A stretch of DNA of 64,000 nt from JAJTHC01 sp044358835. Its GTDB lineage: Bacteria; Cyanobacteriota; Vampirovibrionia; Vampirovibrionales; JAJTHC01. Positions 1-8,658 of this stretch are shown here, piece after piece. Made by a program: the position numbers and the translations under genes. Location: positions 114,315 through 178,314 of the forward strand of contig JBIKNF010000003.1 of NCBI GenBank assembly GCA_044358835.1. The letters are read 5' to 3'. Under the pieces are notes generated by a model, which saw only the letters and a program-made list of their open reading frames with translations, was not told the DNA's origin and made no database searches. Positions within the stretch are counted from its first letter, which is position 1; each line of letters begins with the position of its first letter.

Positions 1-441
1 GTTCAAATAGTCTTCGGTCAAAGGCAAGATTCGAGTTCCCAAGCCTGCGCCAAGTATCATGGCTTGCTTGGTGAATTGTTGTTGAGAGGCAGGGGGAGGC
101 GCCTTTTGTTGTTCTTGCTGAGGGGGGAGTGTTTCGCCAAATAGGGTTATTTTAAAGCCGTTTCCTTGAACGGTGGCCCCTGGCAGTAGAAAGTAGGCAA
201 GGCTTGAAGGGTTAGAGCCACTGTGTAATACGCCGACATCCCCACCACGACTGGCGTAGGCTTGAAAGTGAATATGTTGAGGCAACACCCCTTCCAAGCA
301 GGCCACAGGGGTTTCTAAATCAAGACGCTGAATCAGCCATTGATTTTTTTTGATCGGGGATTCAAGTAGGCGGTATTCTTGTTGGGCGCCAGTGGCGTGG
401 AAGAGGCTTACATCATTACGTTGGGCTTGGGTTGCAGTCAT
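1..441 (-). CDS. Nucleotidyltransferase, partial, with long N-terminal extension
   Basis: The reading frame opens at an ATG at 441 and runs off the window at base 1, giving the first 147 residues. Residues about 127-136 read AMILGAGLGTR, the nucleotide-binding signature of NDP-sugar pyrophosphorylases and related nucleotidyltransferases, followed by ILPLTEDYLN. The catalytic domain therefore starts only after about 125 residues of extra sequence with no recognised domain; the last part of the extension is a Gln/Pro-rich linker (about 104-123). An AAAGGA ribosome site lies 9 bases before the ATG. The family makes activated sugars such as GDP-mannose or dTDP-glucose for surface polysaccharide; the substrate here cannot be told. 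A second, complete nucleotidyltransferase lies at 57107-57967. Confidence 0.75.
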   Translation of the reverse strand, partial: MTATQAQRNDVSLFHATGAQQEYRLLESPIKKNQWLIQRLDLETPVACLEGVLPQHIHFQAYASRGGDVGVLHSGSNPSSLAYFLLPGATVQGNGFKITLFGETLPPQQEQQKAPPPASQQQFTKQAMILGAGLGTRILPLTEDYLN

Positions 442-475
442 AATCAACAGTCCTTTATCACGAATAAACTTCTAT

Positions 476-481
476 AGTATA
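476..481 (-). promoter_or_regulatory. Probable -10 element of the nucleotidyltransferase gene
   Basis: TATACT reads leftward about 35 bases before the ATG at 441. No convincing -35 hexamer is seen at the usual distance. Confidence 0.4.
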
Positions 482-569
482 CCTCAAAAACAGGATGTTG
501 CCACCAGTCATTTTCTATGAGGAGGCACTCTGCTTATTTCGATAAACGGTTTTGAAAAAGGGTATAACG

Positions 570-855
570 ATGTAAAGAAACGCCCTACTTTCGTGTGTCG
601 AAAAGTCGTTTTTTTGGCCACAAAAGTCTGTATTTTGGCCACGAAAGTCCGTTTTCTGGCCACGAAAGTCTGATTTCTGGCCATGAAAGTCTGTTTTTTG
701 ACCACAAAAGTCTGATTTCTGGCCACGAAAGTCCGATTTTTGCTCGATTTTCAAGGCGTTTTCTGGGTGTGTGAAGGCCTGTTGAAAAAAGCCACTCTTT
801 TTCAGTATGACAACTTTTCGTTCCGATGCCTAGTGGCTAAAACCCACTATTTTTG
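570..855 (+). repeat. 21-bp tandem repeat element, copy 1
   Basis: Six contiguous 21-bp units start at 616, 637, 658, 679, 700 and 721 (consensus GGCCACGAAAGTCTGTTTTCT), preceded by one degenerate unit from about 595. The array is followed by a conserved tail starting GCTCGATTTTCAAGG, then a block containing AAAGCCACTCTTTTTCAGTAT. Copies with the same architecture and orientation lie at 28068-28360 and 49145-49440. Because 21 is a multiple of three, the array stays open in several frames and gives false heptad-repeat proteins; I see no evidence that it is translated. The stretch 442-979 holds no gene, only this element and the sepF terminator. Confidence 0.9.
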
Positions 856-931
856 GGATTGTGTGTTCACTTTTATCGCTGGTGTTTCCCTCAACCTAAC
901 CTTCTCCCAAAGGGAGAAGGAACAAGGCACA

Positions 932-961
932 AGAGGGGTCGTTTCAAAAAACGACCCCTCT
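932..961 (-). terminator. Terminator after sepF
   Basis: A perfect 13-bp stem (AGAGGGGTCGTTT with its complement) and a 4-base loop lie 19 bases beyond the sepF stop. There is no clean T-run after it, so it may stabilise the 3' end rather than be a strong intrinsic terminator. Confidence 0.6.
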
Positions 962-979
962 CTAAAATCAGTCAAAAAA

Positions 980-1444
980 TTAGTTCCAATACGCTTGGGA
1001 AAGACTTAAACCATCGGATCCTTCTTCACCGAGTTCAGACGCAATCGACACATTATTAGGCGTAAAAATAAAGACCCCTTCACCAATGCGTTGTTGATGA
1101 CCTTCAATCGCATGAGTGGCTCCTGACAAAAAGTCCACCACACGTTGAGATTGATTGGTGTCTAACAAATGAAGGTTTAAAATAGCGGCTTTACGCGCTT
1201 TTAAATGAGACACCACTTCTAAGGCATCTTCAAATGAACGAGGTTCAATTACAATGACTTGACTAAAGGAACTGCCCGTTGAACTCACCGCACGCACATG
1301 AGGCGTTGGGCGCACTTCGCTAAGCATACGAGCATTTTCAGGCACATACGCCGGGGTGTGTGCTTCCATTTCGCTCATGTATTCTTCTTCTTCAAAGGGA
1401 TCGCCAGTGACCCAATTTTTTAATTTCGTCATAATGTTGGACAT
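980..1444 (-). CDS. sepF: Cell division protein SepF
   Basis: SepF anchors FtsZ to the membrane and organises Z-ring and septum assembly in Gram-positive bacteria and cyanobacteria. The 154-residue product has the usual layout: a short N-terminal membrane-targeting segment (MSNIMTKLKNWV), an acidic linker of about 60 residues, and the C-terminal SepF domain (about 62-140) with LHLLDTNQSQRVVDFLSGA and GEGVFIFTPNNV. A GGGAGGTG ribosome site lies 12 bases before the ATG; a start at Met5 is possible. The gene lies downstream of yggS, the same association as in cyanobacteria and Firmicutes. Finding SepF in a genome that also has lpxD argues for the cyanobacterial lineage. Confidence 0.93.
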   Translation of the reverse strand: MSNIMTKLKNWVTGDPFEEEEYMSEMEAHTPAYVPENARMLSEVRPTPHVRAVSSTGSSFSQVIVIEPRSFEDALEVVSHLKARKAAILNLHLLDTNQSQRVVDFLSGATHAIEGHQQRIGEGVFIFTPNNVSIASELGEEGSDGLSLSQAYWN

Positions 1445-1559
1445 TATTGTGTATCACACCTCCCGATATTGTGTACTGTATGGGCTTTTGTAAGACGGCA
1501 AGAAAAACATCGAAGGGTTTACTTACCACATTCCCTACTATCATACCTGAACGAACATT

Positions 1560-2288
1560 TTATGCAAATAGTTTCGTTCCGATACGAACTATTGTAGCAT
1601 CATTTGCCAAAGCTTGGCTATAGTCATTTGACATTCCCATAGAAAGATGCGGAAGTTCAATACCCAAGCGGGTTTCAACGGTTTCTTTAAGCGTTTTAAG
1701 CCGTCTAAAACAGGCGTCAATGGTGTGGAACTCTTCGCTCAGGGGGGCCATCGTCATTAAACCCATGACCTTTAGGGCAGGCGACAAAGCCAACAGCGCT
1801 TCCACTAACGACGTGAGATGTTCTGGGGAAACCCCCTGTTTGCTGAGTTCGCCTGAGGTGTTGACTTGCACTAAGATCGATTGTTCGATGTTTAAGGCTC
1901 GTGCTTTTTCGGCAATGGATTGCGCGAGTTCTAGGTTGTCTACACTATGGATCAAATCATAATGCCCCACAATTTTATTAAGCTTATTGCGTTGAATATG
2001 CCCGATGAAATGCCATTCAATCGCTTCATTGACGGCTTTGGGTAGGGTGCTTCGTTTGGCCAGCGCTTCAACCGCCTTATTTTCACCCATGGCAAGCAAA
2101 CCCGCACGGACTGCGCCTTCAATGGCGTAAATATCGGCGTGCTTGGTGACGGCCACAAGCGTCACATTTTTCCAGTAAGGCGCGGTTGGATATCCTAAAA
2201 CCATGAGGTTTTCTTGAATGCGTTCTTGCCACGCTTGGATTTGGGCTTCGCCTTCTTTTGAGGGCGGCGTGTCATCTATAAACGTCAT
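1560..2288 (-). CDS. yggS: PLP homeostasis protein, YggS/PROSC family
   Basis: This is a cytosolic pyridoxal-phosphate-binding protein that buffers free PLP; it has an alanine-racemase-like TIM barrel but no known enzymatic reaction. The 242 residues show the family motifs VAVTKH (the lysine forms the Schiff base), MGENKAVEA, WHFIGHIQRNK, IHSVDN, VQVNTSGELSKQG, GLMTMAP and LSMGMSNDYSQA, ending near IVRIGTKLF. I chose the ATG at 2288 because it overlaps the queF stop by one base (TAATG), implying translational coupling; an in-frame ATG at 2309 would start inside queF. sepF follows after 115 bp. Confidence 0.92.
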   Translation of the reverse strand: MTFIDDTPPSKEGEAQIQAWQERIQENLMVLGYPTAPYWKNVTLVAVTKHADIYAIEGAVRAGLLAMGENKAVEALAKRSTLPKAVNEAIEWHFIGHIQRNKLNKIVGHYDLIHSVDNLELAQSIAEKARALNIEQSILVQVNTSGELSKQGVSPEHLTSLVEALLALSPALKVMGLMTMAPLSEEFHTIDACFRRLKTLKETVETRLGIELPHLSMGMSNDYSQALANDATIVRIGTKLFA

Positions 2289-2701
2289 TAACGCAAGGTT
2301 CCTTGCCAAGCGGGGTTACGCCAAATGACTTCGGCTTCGGTGCAAATGCCCCCACGAGGGGTAAACTCACTATGCACCCGTAACCAACGGGGGTTGGCTG
2401 CGGCGATGAGGTCATCGGTGATTTTGTTGGTGATGTTTTCGTAGAACATGCCGACATTACGATACGCCAGCATGTAGTATTTAAACGCCTTGAGTTCGAC
2501 GCACACATCCCCAGGGATGTATTCAATAGTAATGGTGCCAAAATCGGGTAGGCCCGTTTTGGGGCAGACGCTGGTGAACTCTTCGACTTTAACGGTGATG
2601 GTGTAGTCTCGATGGGGGTTGAGATTTTCCCATATTTCAATCGGGGGGTAAATGGCTTTTTCAGCCGAAATGGAATGAATGTAGTCAGTGGTGGCGATCA
2701 T
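2288..2701 (-). CDS. queF: NADPH-dependent 7-cyano-7-deazaguanine reductase QueF
   Basis: QueF reduces the nitrile preQ0 to the amine preQ1 in queuosine biosynthesis. The protein is the short (type I) form. It carries EFTSVCPKTGLPDFG, where the cysteine forms the thioimide with substrate, then ELKAFKYYMLAYRN and HSEFTPRGGI. The ATG at 2701 gives 137 residues and is preceded by AAGGAC 12 bases upstream; a TTG at 2752 would add 17 residues. Nine consecutive G bases (2702-2710, C in the mRNA) fill most of the space between ribosome site and ATG. The gene is translationally coupled to yggS. Confidence 0.93.
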   Translation of the reverse strand: MIATTDYIHSISAEKAIYPPIEIWENLNPHRDYTITVKVEEFTSVCPKTGLPDFGTITIEYIPGDVCVELKAFKYYMLAYRNVGMFYENITNKITDDLIAAANPRWLRVHSEFTPRGGICTEAEVIWRNPAWQGTLR

Positions 2702-2824
2702 GGGGGGGGGAGTGTCCTTTTTAATGTTGAGTGCATAAATACTATACGCCAAACATTTAGTGGACTCAATAAGGGGTTTAGGTTTTGTGTGTAGGTAACA
2801 ACACAGCTGGCCTGAACCAAAAGG

Positions 2825-2846
2825 GCCTCCCTTACCTAAGGGAGGC
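2825..2846 (-). terminator. Terminator after the unknown gene 2866-3549
   Basis: A 10-bp perfect inverted repeat (GCCTCCCTTA, loop CC) is followed leftward by CCCTTTT. The same stem sequence recurs at 5861-5886 after the related gene 5927-6529. Confidence 0.65.
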
Positions 2847-2865
2847 GCTACAAAAAAGGTTGAAA

Positions 2866-3549
2866 TTATTGTTGATTTTTTATCGCATTTTCCAGCAAAG
2901 TCATCACATTTGAGACATTTCCTAAGTGTTGTTGGGTAGAGAAGGGACTCGTAGGAAAAAAAGATGTGACCAAAGAAATTTTATTGCCTTCTAAGGAGAC
3001 TGGTTTATATGAAGTGGTGGCTTGTTCCTGTGCGTTCATAATTTGGGTTGCCATAGTTAGAACTCTTCCTCTCGCTACATCGGGAAGATCCTTTAAGTCC
3101 AGATCAAGAACTAGCCTATATAGTTCATTATCTGTCCCACCAGTTCCCGGCTGATGGCTTATATCGTTCAACCTAAAGTGGTTATTGGCACCCCGAAAAG
3201 TCTCCCATACGTTTCTGAATTTTGCCATTTCAGCGTCTGTATCTATAACTGGTAATTTGTTATTAAGGTCTGTCATGAATTGGGTTAATTCTTCGGGAGA
3301 TACAATTCGGCTCTTGCTCCAAGCTTCTATTCTTTGGACTCTTTCTTTGAGTCTATCAGTTGCTTGAGTGCACGCCCAGGCGCGTGCCCTTGATAACATT
3401 ACCTTTATTATCGGTTCTAGGCGCTTTGTATCATCAGCGTGTATTGTTACCCCCTCACGTTGTTGGTGGGCAGGGGAAACAGTGGTTCGAGCCACACGAG
3501 TACTCGGGTGGGGGGCAAAGCGGGTTGAAGAGAGAGCATTTACTAACAT
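2866..3549 (-). CDS. Unknown protein with shared N-terminal signature (family A)
   Basis: I do not recognise a domain. The 227-residue product has no hydrophobic signal peptide. Its first 12 residues, MLVNALSSTRFA, and the motif QQREGVTI at about 29-36 match the start of the otherwise different protein encoded at 5927-6529 (MSINALSPNRFT, QQRQGVTF). The rest is charged and probably mostly helical. The upstream DNA is also related to that of the 5927-6529 gene and has the TGTAACAAT motif about 115 bp before the start. A conserved, polar N-terminus on unrelated bodies is what one sees in proteins exported by a dedicated machine, but that is inference. Base composition is more AT-rich than the neighbouring housekeeping genes. 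Confidence 0.7.
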   Translation of the reverse strand: MLVNALSSTRFAPHPSTRVARTTVSPAHQQREGVTIHADDTKRLEPIIKVMLSRARAWACTQATDRLKERVQRIEAWSKSRIVSPEELTQFMTDLNNKLPVIDTDAEMAKFRNVWETFRGANNHFRLNDISHQPGTGGTDNELYRLVLDLDLKDLPDVARGRVLTMATQIMNAQEQATTSYKPVSLEGNKISLVTSFFPTSPFSTQQHLGNVSNVMTLLENAIKNQQ

Positions 3550-3663
3550 AACATAACCTTGTATTAAACGTGAAACGAACTATAAAGTAACCTAAAAAGT
3601 CCATTGTCGAACCTTCACGAGCTTAAAGCCTATTGAAGCCAAAACCGTGCGTTTTTAACACCC

Positions 3664-3672
3664 ATTGTTACA
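3664..3672 (-). promoter_or_regulatory. TGTAACAAT motif upstream of gene 2866-3549
   Basis: TGTAACAAT reads toward the gene, about 115-120 bp before its ATG, preceded by GTAT and a T-rich spacer. The same arrangement precedes the genes starting at 6529 and 38167. Confidence 0.5.
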
Positions 3673-3692
3673 AAAATATACACTCAATACCA

Positions 3693-4610
3693 TTAGTCCA
3701 CGTCTTTTTCCAATAACAGCAAGGCTTCTTCCCCGACTTTGAGCCCCAAGCGATGCTGTGCCTGCTGAAAGCTTTGTTCCGCTCGTTGCGTGGATTGCTT
3801 GGCATCATTCAACATGTATCGCATGAGTTGTTCCGATGGGTTAAAATCGCTGGTCGCTTGAGCCATTTCGTTTTTGCGAGCTATGGTGTAAGCCTGCTCC
3901 AAAATAGCGAGCTTGCCTTTTTGCAAGGCGAGAACATCTTTACTTTGCTTGTAATTCAGATATAAATCGAGGAGTTCTTGCTGTAAATTGTCCACCGCGC
4001 GCGCCAAAATCACCATGTCCGCATCCGTCACAGGGCGTGTGGTGCTTGTATTACTTTGATTGACAATGTCGTTGACCAAAGCCCCTGAAAGTAAGCCAAT
4101 CGGCGTGCCTGAAACGATAGACGCCGCCGCCCCCCCCACTTGCGCGGTGGTATTGATGAGTCGCTTTAAGCCTGTTTTGTTCTTCACGGGTTTACCAGAC
4201 GCATCTTGACGGCTGAGTTTTTCAATCGCATAGCGAATCGGCTGGCTACGATACACCGCCGCCTGCCACAACACGTTCATATCTTTACCTTGTTGTTCGG
4301 CGGTGTCTAAGGTATTTTCTCGGGTGCGTTGAATGGAGGTGACCCACTGCGTTTCATTGCGTTTTAAAATCGCTTGCTGTTCAGGGGGTAAGGTGCTTAA
4401 AAACGCCAGCACTTGTTGGTGATACTCCGTTTCTAAACGTGTATAAGCATTTTGCTGAGACGCTTGAAGCGCTTTACTGAGCTGGCTATTTTTAGATTGC
4501 AGGACTTCGAGTTGTTGAGGCGTGACTTGAGCCTTGGCAACAGACGCCGTAAGTACAAGTAACACAAGAAATAGCCTAAAGGGGACGAGGTTTTGATTCA
4601 AACACAACAT
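3693..4610 (-). CDS. Exported coiled-coil protein, paralogue of upstream gene
   Basis: The 305-residue product begins with a cleavable signal peptide (hydrophobic core FRLFLVLLVLTASVAKA, about residues 12-27). The mature part is Gln-rich and helical, with a central small-residue stretch (AQVGGAAASIVSGTPIGLLSGAL) flanked by predicted coiled coils. The block LWQAAVYRSQPIRYAIEKLS aligns with LWRATIERNAVVRFALEKIA of the preceding gene, and the order of helices matches, so the two arose by duplication. The ATG at 4610 overlaps the upstream stop by one base (TGATG), indicating coupled translation. The pair probably acts in the periplasm or at the outer membrane; function unknown. Confidence 0.75.
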   Translation of the reverse strand: MLCLNQNLVPFRLFLVLLVLTASVAKAQVTPQQLEVLQSKNSQLSKALQASQQNAYTRLETEYHQQVLAFLSTLPPEQQAILKRNETQWVTSIQRTRENTLDTAEQQGKDMNVLWQAAVYRSQPIRYAIEKLSRQDASGKPVKNKTGLKRLINTTAQVGGAAASIVSGTPIGLLSGALVNDIVNQSNTSTTRPVTDADMVILARAVDNLQQELLDLYLNYKQSKDVLALQKGKLAILEQAYTIARKNEMAQATSDFNPSEQLMRYMLNDAKQSTQRAEQSFQQAQHRLGLKVGEEALLLLEKDVD

Positions 4611-5824
4611 CAGAGCTTGGCATCCTCCAATAAAGGAGGGCTTACTTGGGGTGAACTAGGAGCAGGCGGCGGCGATTTGAGCACGACATCTTCAATTAAA
4701 GTCAAACGCTTTATGGGAACAATCGGGGTGCTTTTTTTCATGGGGACCGCAGCCCCCACCAACAGGCCTTTGCTTTTGGCCACTTCAGTCGTCTTCGTTT
4801 CGGGGTGCACCGCCACAAACGACGCTTCTGGACGGATCCCCAAAGCAAGGGTATCCACCGCTTGAGGCCCTGCCATGCGTTCAAGTTGAATACGGGCATT
4901 TTCAGCTTGATGCTGGGCGTTTTGTAGCGTTTCACGATACCCATAATAACGCTGGATCGCCAAAAACTTTTGGGTGGGGTCGGCGGTGTTTTGCAGGTGT
5001 TGAAACTGGGCTTCTTCTTCGGATTCTTGGCTTTGTAGTTGGTTCAGCTGGTAGAGCGCTTGCTGGTAGGCGTGGTAATGTTTGACCAACGCTTCTTTAA
5101 GCTCATCAATTAAATAAGAAAGTTGAATATGTTCCGTCGGCGTGAGTTCGCTGAGGGGCTTGTGGCGACCCATAATGTAGTTTTGCGCCACTTGAGATCC
5201 CGTCATCATACCCATGCTTTCATAGCCTCCCATGGGGGCGACGGTGCTGGTGGCCAAAGCCGCGCCTGTAATTAGCACGCTTAGGGTTTTGCGTAAAAAT
5301 TCGCTAGAATGGCTTAGGTGTCGTTCAGAAGGCAGGGCAATTTTTTCCAACGCAAAACGCACCACGGCATTGCGTTCAATGGTGGCGCGCCACAAGTGTT
5401 TTAGGTCGGCTTCGGCGACTTCACTTTGTAGCTTAAGCAAGGTAACGGCATTGGCTTGGCTGGCCAATGTCGGCGTTTTTTGAATATCTTGAACAGACAA
5501 GGCTGTAACGACTTTCATGTTGGCTTTGGGGGCTTGACGCAGTTGTTCTAAGCTTTGGTTGGGCTTAACGCCTTCAAGAGTCACGACTTCATCTAAAGCG
5601 GGGGCGGGAACCTCCTTAAGGAGGCCTGCTTGGGTTGGCAGGGCGTGATTCGGCGAAAGCAAGGCGGGCACAAAGCTTAAACGAGGCGTTGGGGCCTTTG
5701 GCTTGAGCGTTTTCGCTTCTGCCATTGGCAGGGTGAGGCTCATCATCACGGCACAGCCCAGCACCACGGCGAACGAGCCGTGCAGAGCGGGTTTCCATGA
5801 CGTAGGGGGACTCATGTTTTTCAT
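4610..5824 (-). CDS. Exported coiled-coil protein, first of a tandem pair
   Basis: The 404-residue product has an N-terminal signal peptide (core about residues 18-37, SFAVVLGCAVMMSLTLPM) ending at AEA. A Pro-rich linker follows, then a helical domain with LWRATIERNAVVRFALEKIA, a glycine/alanine-rich segment (LITGAALATSTVAPMGGY), and a long Gln/Glu-rich coiled coil, ending in a Pro/Ser-rich tail. It is paralogous to the next gene, to which it is coupled by a one-base overlap. The promoter lies so close to the ATG that the mRNA may have almost no leader. No enzymatic motif is visible; a periplasmic structural or envelope role is likely. Confidence 0.75.
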   Translation of the reverse strand: MKNMSPPTSWKPALHGSFAVVLGCAVMMSLTLPMAEAKTLKPKAPTPRLSFVPALLSPNHALPTQAGLLKEVPAPALDEVVTLEGVKPNQSLEQLRQAPKANMKVVTALSVQDIQKTPTLASQANAVTLLKLQSEVAEADLKHLWRATIERNAVVRFALEKIALPSERHLSHSSEFLRKTLSVLITGAALATSTVAPMGGYESMGMMTGSQVAQNYIMGRHKPLSELTPTEHIQLSYLIDELKEALVKHYHAYQQALYQLNQLQSQESEEEAQFQHLQNTADPTQKFLAIQRYYGYRETLQNAQHQAENARIQLERMAGPQAVDTLALGIRPEASFVAVHPETKTTEVAKSKGLLVGAAVPMKKSTPIVPIKRLTLIEDVVLKSPPPAPSSPQVSPPLLEDAKL

Positions 5825-5832
5825 AGACTTCT

Positions 5833-5860
5833 ATTATAGCACGAGTCCACCAAAAGCCAA
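5833..5860 (-). promoter_or_regulatory. Sigma70-type promoter of the coiled-coil gene pair
   Basis: Reading leftward, TTGGCT (5855-5860) and a perfect TATAAT (5833-5838) are separated by 16 bp. The ATG at 5824 begins only 8 bases after the -10 box, so transcription would start at or next to the start codon. Confidence 0.6.
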
Positions 5861-5886
5861 TTCCCTCCCTTAACTAAGGGAGGGAA
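5861..5886 (-). terminator. Terminator after gene 5927-6529
   Basis: The inverted repeat TTCCCTCCCTTA / TAAGGGAGGGAA has an 11-12 bp stem. It carries the same core as the hairpin at 2825-2846. It directly abuts the -35 box of the next transcription unit. Confidence 0.6.
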
Positions 5887-5926
5887 GTTCGGAAGCCTAG
5901 GCCTCTAATCTAAAATTAGCGCCACT

Positions 5927-6529
5927 TTAGCCAAATAAAGATCCAGCGTCTTCACGTATCTTTTGCCGTAGATGTGGAGCTAGATTTCTCTTAACATAGC
6001 GATTAAACTGGGGCATCTGCTTTTTCACATGCTTCCTTATGGTTTGATCAAATTCCAACCACTCCCGGTCATCTACACCTTCGATTCCCGGGTTGTCAAC
6101 CTGGGAATTCAATCGGGGTGTACTTGGCAAGGACTTTAAAGCCAAATCAAACCTATCCCTGAACGTCTCAGGGGTTTCGAGAGGAATGTAAAATGAAATT
6201 GAATGGCATTTTTGACCCTCATGCGAGATAAGAATTTCCACTGTTGGCTGTCTAAGTCTTTCCATAACAAAAGCCGGGTAGAGCCTTATTTCCCCAGAAC
6301 AGGTGTCACTGTTTCTGATAAGTTTCCCCAACCCTTCGCGGAAAGCGGCATATAGAGCAGGACCCTTTTCGCGGTGCATGATATGTATAATTTGGGCAGC
6401 CTGCTCAAAGAGTGGTAATGTTTCAGGAGAGAACGTTACTCCTTGACGTTGTTGAGCGACCTGGGGATTTAAGCGCGCCTGTTGGGGGGAGGGGGTAAAA
6501 CGATTGGGGGAGAGAGCATTGATTGACAT
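5927..6529 (-). CDS. Unknown protein with shared N-terminal signature (family A)
   Basis: The product has 200 residues and no recognised domain. It starts MSINALSPNRFTPSPQQARL and carries QQRQGVTF at about 26-33, the same signature as the protein at 2866-3549, while the remainder does not obviously align. There is no signal peptide or membrane segment; the C-terminal third is basic and helical. The ATG at 6529 follows AAAGGTTATTTT. The upstream 130 bp resembles that of the 2866-3549 gene and includes TGTAACAAT at 6660-6668. I infer a member of a dispersed family sharing a targeting signal and a regulator. Confidence 0.7.
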   Translation of the reverse strand: MSINALSPNRFTPSPQQARLNPQVAQQRQGVTFSPETLPLFEQAAQIIHIMHREKGPALYAAFREGLGKLIRNSDTCSGEIRLYPAFVMERLRQPTVEILISHEGQKCHSISFYIPLETPETFRDRFDLALKSLPSTPRLNSQVDNPGIEGVDDREWLEFDQTIRKHVKKQMPQFNRYVKRNLAPHLRQKIREDAGSLFG

Positions 6530-6659
6530 AAAATAACCTTTCAGTAGGAGTAAGGGGTGACTTAGAAGAGATCTTAGAAAAAAGACTTAAAAAAGTTCAA
6601 TAGGCAACTTTCATAAGTCTAGAAACTATTAAAGCAAAAAAGGGACGTCTTTCAAAGCA

Positions 6660-6668
6660 ATTGTTACA
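6660..6668 (-). promoter_or_regulatory. TGTAACAAT motif upstream of gene 5927-6529
   Basis: TGTAACAAT reads toward the gene about 131 bp before its ATG and is preceded by GTATCAATT. Much of the surrounding 90 bp aligns with the upstream region of the 2866-3549 gene. The stretch 6530-6907 holds this region and the tuf promoter, and no gene. Confidence 0.5.
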
Positions 6669-6771
6669 AATTGATACCCTTTTAAAAGAAAGGCTTGAGT
6701 CTTTTTTATGTTTGCGACTTAATGGAAAGGCTACATAGGGTTCAATTTAGTATGCCATGAAAGATAAGGAC

Positions 6772-6799
6772 TTGTTTTTTATGCTTCATGTACTAAACT
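6772..6799 (+). promoter_or_regulatory. Possible promoter of the tuf-ribosomal protein operon
   Basis: TTGTTT (6772-6777) and TAAACT (6794-6799) are 16 bp apart, about 110 bp before tuf. A small hairpin (CTCGTT/AACGAG, 6826-6843) lies in the leader. Confidence 0.35.
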
Positions 6800-6907
6800 T
6801 GTGTTGAGGTGTATTGATTGGACGGCTCGTTTTAACCAACGAGACAGAAAAAACATACATTTTAGTTGTATCCTTTCTGGGCCCAATACTAAAGGAGATT
6901 TAATTTT

Positions 6908-8128
<1,221 letters not shown>

Positions 8129-8198
8129 GCTCAAGGAAATCATAAGTTAGAAAGCTGTTTAACAACAGCGTTACTATTTAGAAGGTTTAAAAGGAATT

Positions 8199-8528
8199 AT
8201 GGCTCAAAAGCAAGCAAATCAAAAGCAAAATCGTGTTCGTATTCGCTTACAGTCCTATGATCATCGGTTGATTGATACATCGGCCGCCAAGATCGTGGAA
8301 GTGGTAAAGTCTTCGGATGCGAAGCTCGTTGGGCCTATTCCCCTTCCTACGCGCCGTCGTATCTTCTGTGTGCTTCGTTCACCTCATGTGAACAAGGATT
8401 CACGGGAACATTTTGAAATCCGCATTCATAAGCGCTTGATTGACATTTTGGATCCCGGTGCTGATTTAGTGAGTCAACTCAGTCGAGTTGATTTGCCAGC
8501 AGGGGTTGATATTGAAGTGCGTTTGTAA
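8199..8528 (+). CDS. rpsJ: 30S ribosomal protein S10
   Basis: S10 sits in the 30S head; elsewhere it also forms the NusB-S10 antitermination complex. The 109-residue product has an N-terminal extension of about 10 Gln/Lys-rich residues and then the family sequence RVRIRLQSYDHRLID, VGPIPLPTRR and SREHFEIRIHKRLIDI. It follows tuf, as in cyanobacteria, but is also followed directly by rplC, so the tuf-rpsJ unit is joined to the S10 cluster. Confidence 0.97.
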   Translation: MAQKQANQKQNRVRIRLQSYDHRLIDTSAAKIVEVVKSSDAKLVGPIPLPTRRRIFCVLRSPHVNKDSREHFEIRIHKRLIDILDPGADLVSQLSRVDLPAGVDIEVRL

Positions 8529-8541
8529 TAGATTGGTTTTA

Positions 8542-8619
8542 GGAGAGGCGAAGACGTCGCGAAGATAGATTCGCCACTCCTTAAGTCTACCCGAAAGACA
8601 CCCTAGCGTGTGGACTTAA
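8542..8619 (+). ncRNA. Two abutting hairpins between rpsJ and rplC, possible cis-regulatory RNA
   Basis: Hairpin 1 pairs GGAGAGGCGAA (8542-8552) with TTCGCCACTCC (8570-8580), with one A-A mismatch. Hairpin 2 pairs TTAAGTCTAC (8581-8590) with GTGGACTTAA (8610-8619), with one G-U pair. They touch with no spacer and end 39 bases before the rplC start. No T-run follows, so it is not a simple terminator. Other intergenic gaps in this operon are mostly under 30 bp. A feedback element that binds a ribosomal protein is a plausible role. Confidence 0.45.
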
Positions 8620-8658
8620 TTGGTTGTTGTCTTAAATAAAGTGAAAGGGAAAGTGGTT

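Noticed and set aside
595..741. CRISPR array
   Set aside because: The units are contiguous 21-bp repeats with no unique spacers and no cas genes nearby.
508..754. Overlapping frames encoding heptad-repeat proteins (TFVARKQ-type) in the 21-bp array; similar frames at 28007-28357 and 49127-49431
   Set aside because: They are open in several frames only because the repeat unit is a multiple of three; no ribosome site, and the sequence is conserved as DNA outside the frame.
740..1059. Rightward frames between the repeat element and sepF
   Set aside because: They run through the repeat tail and the sepF terminator and into sepF in antisense; low-complexity, no ribosome site.
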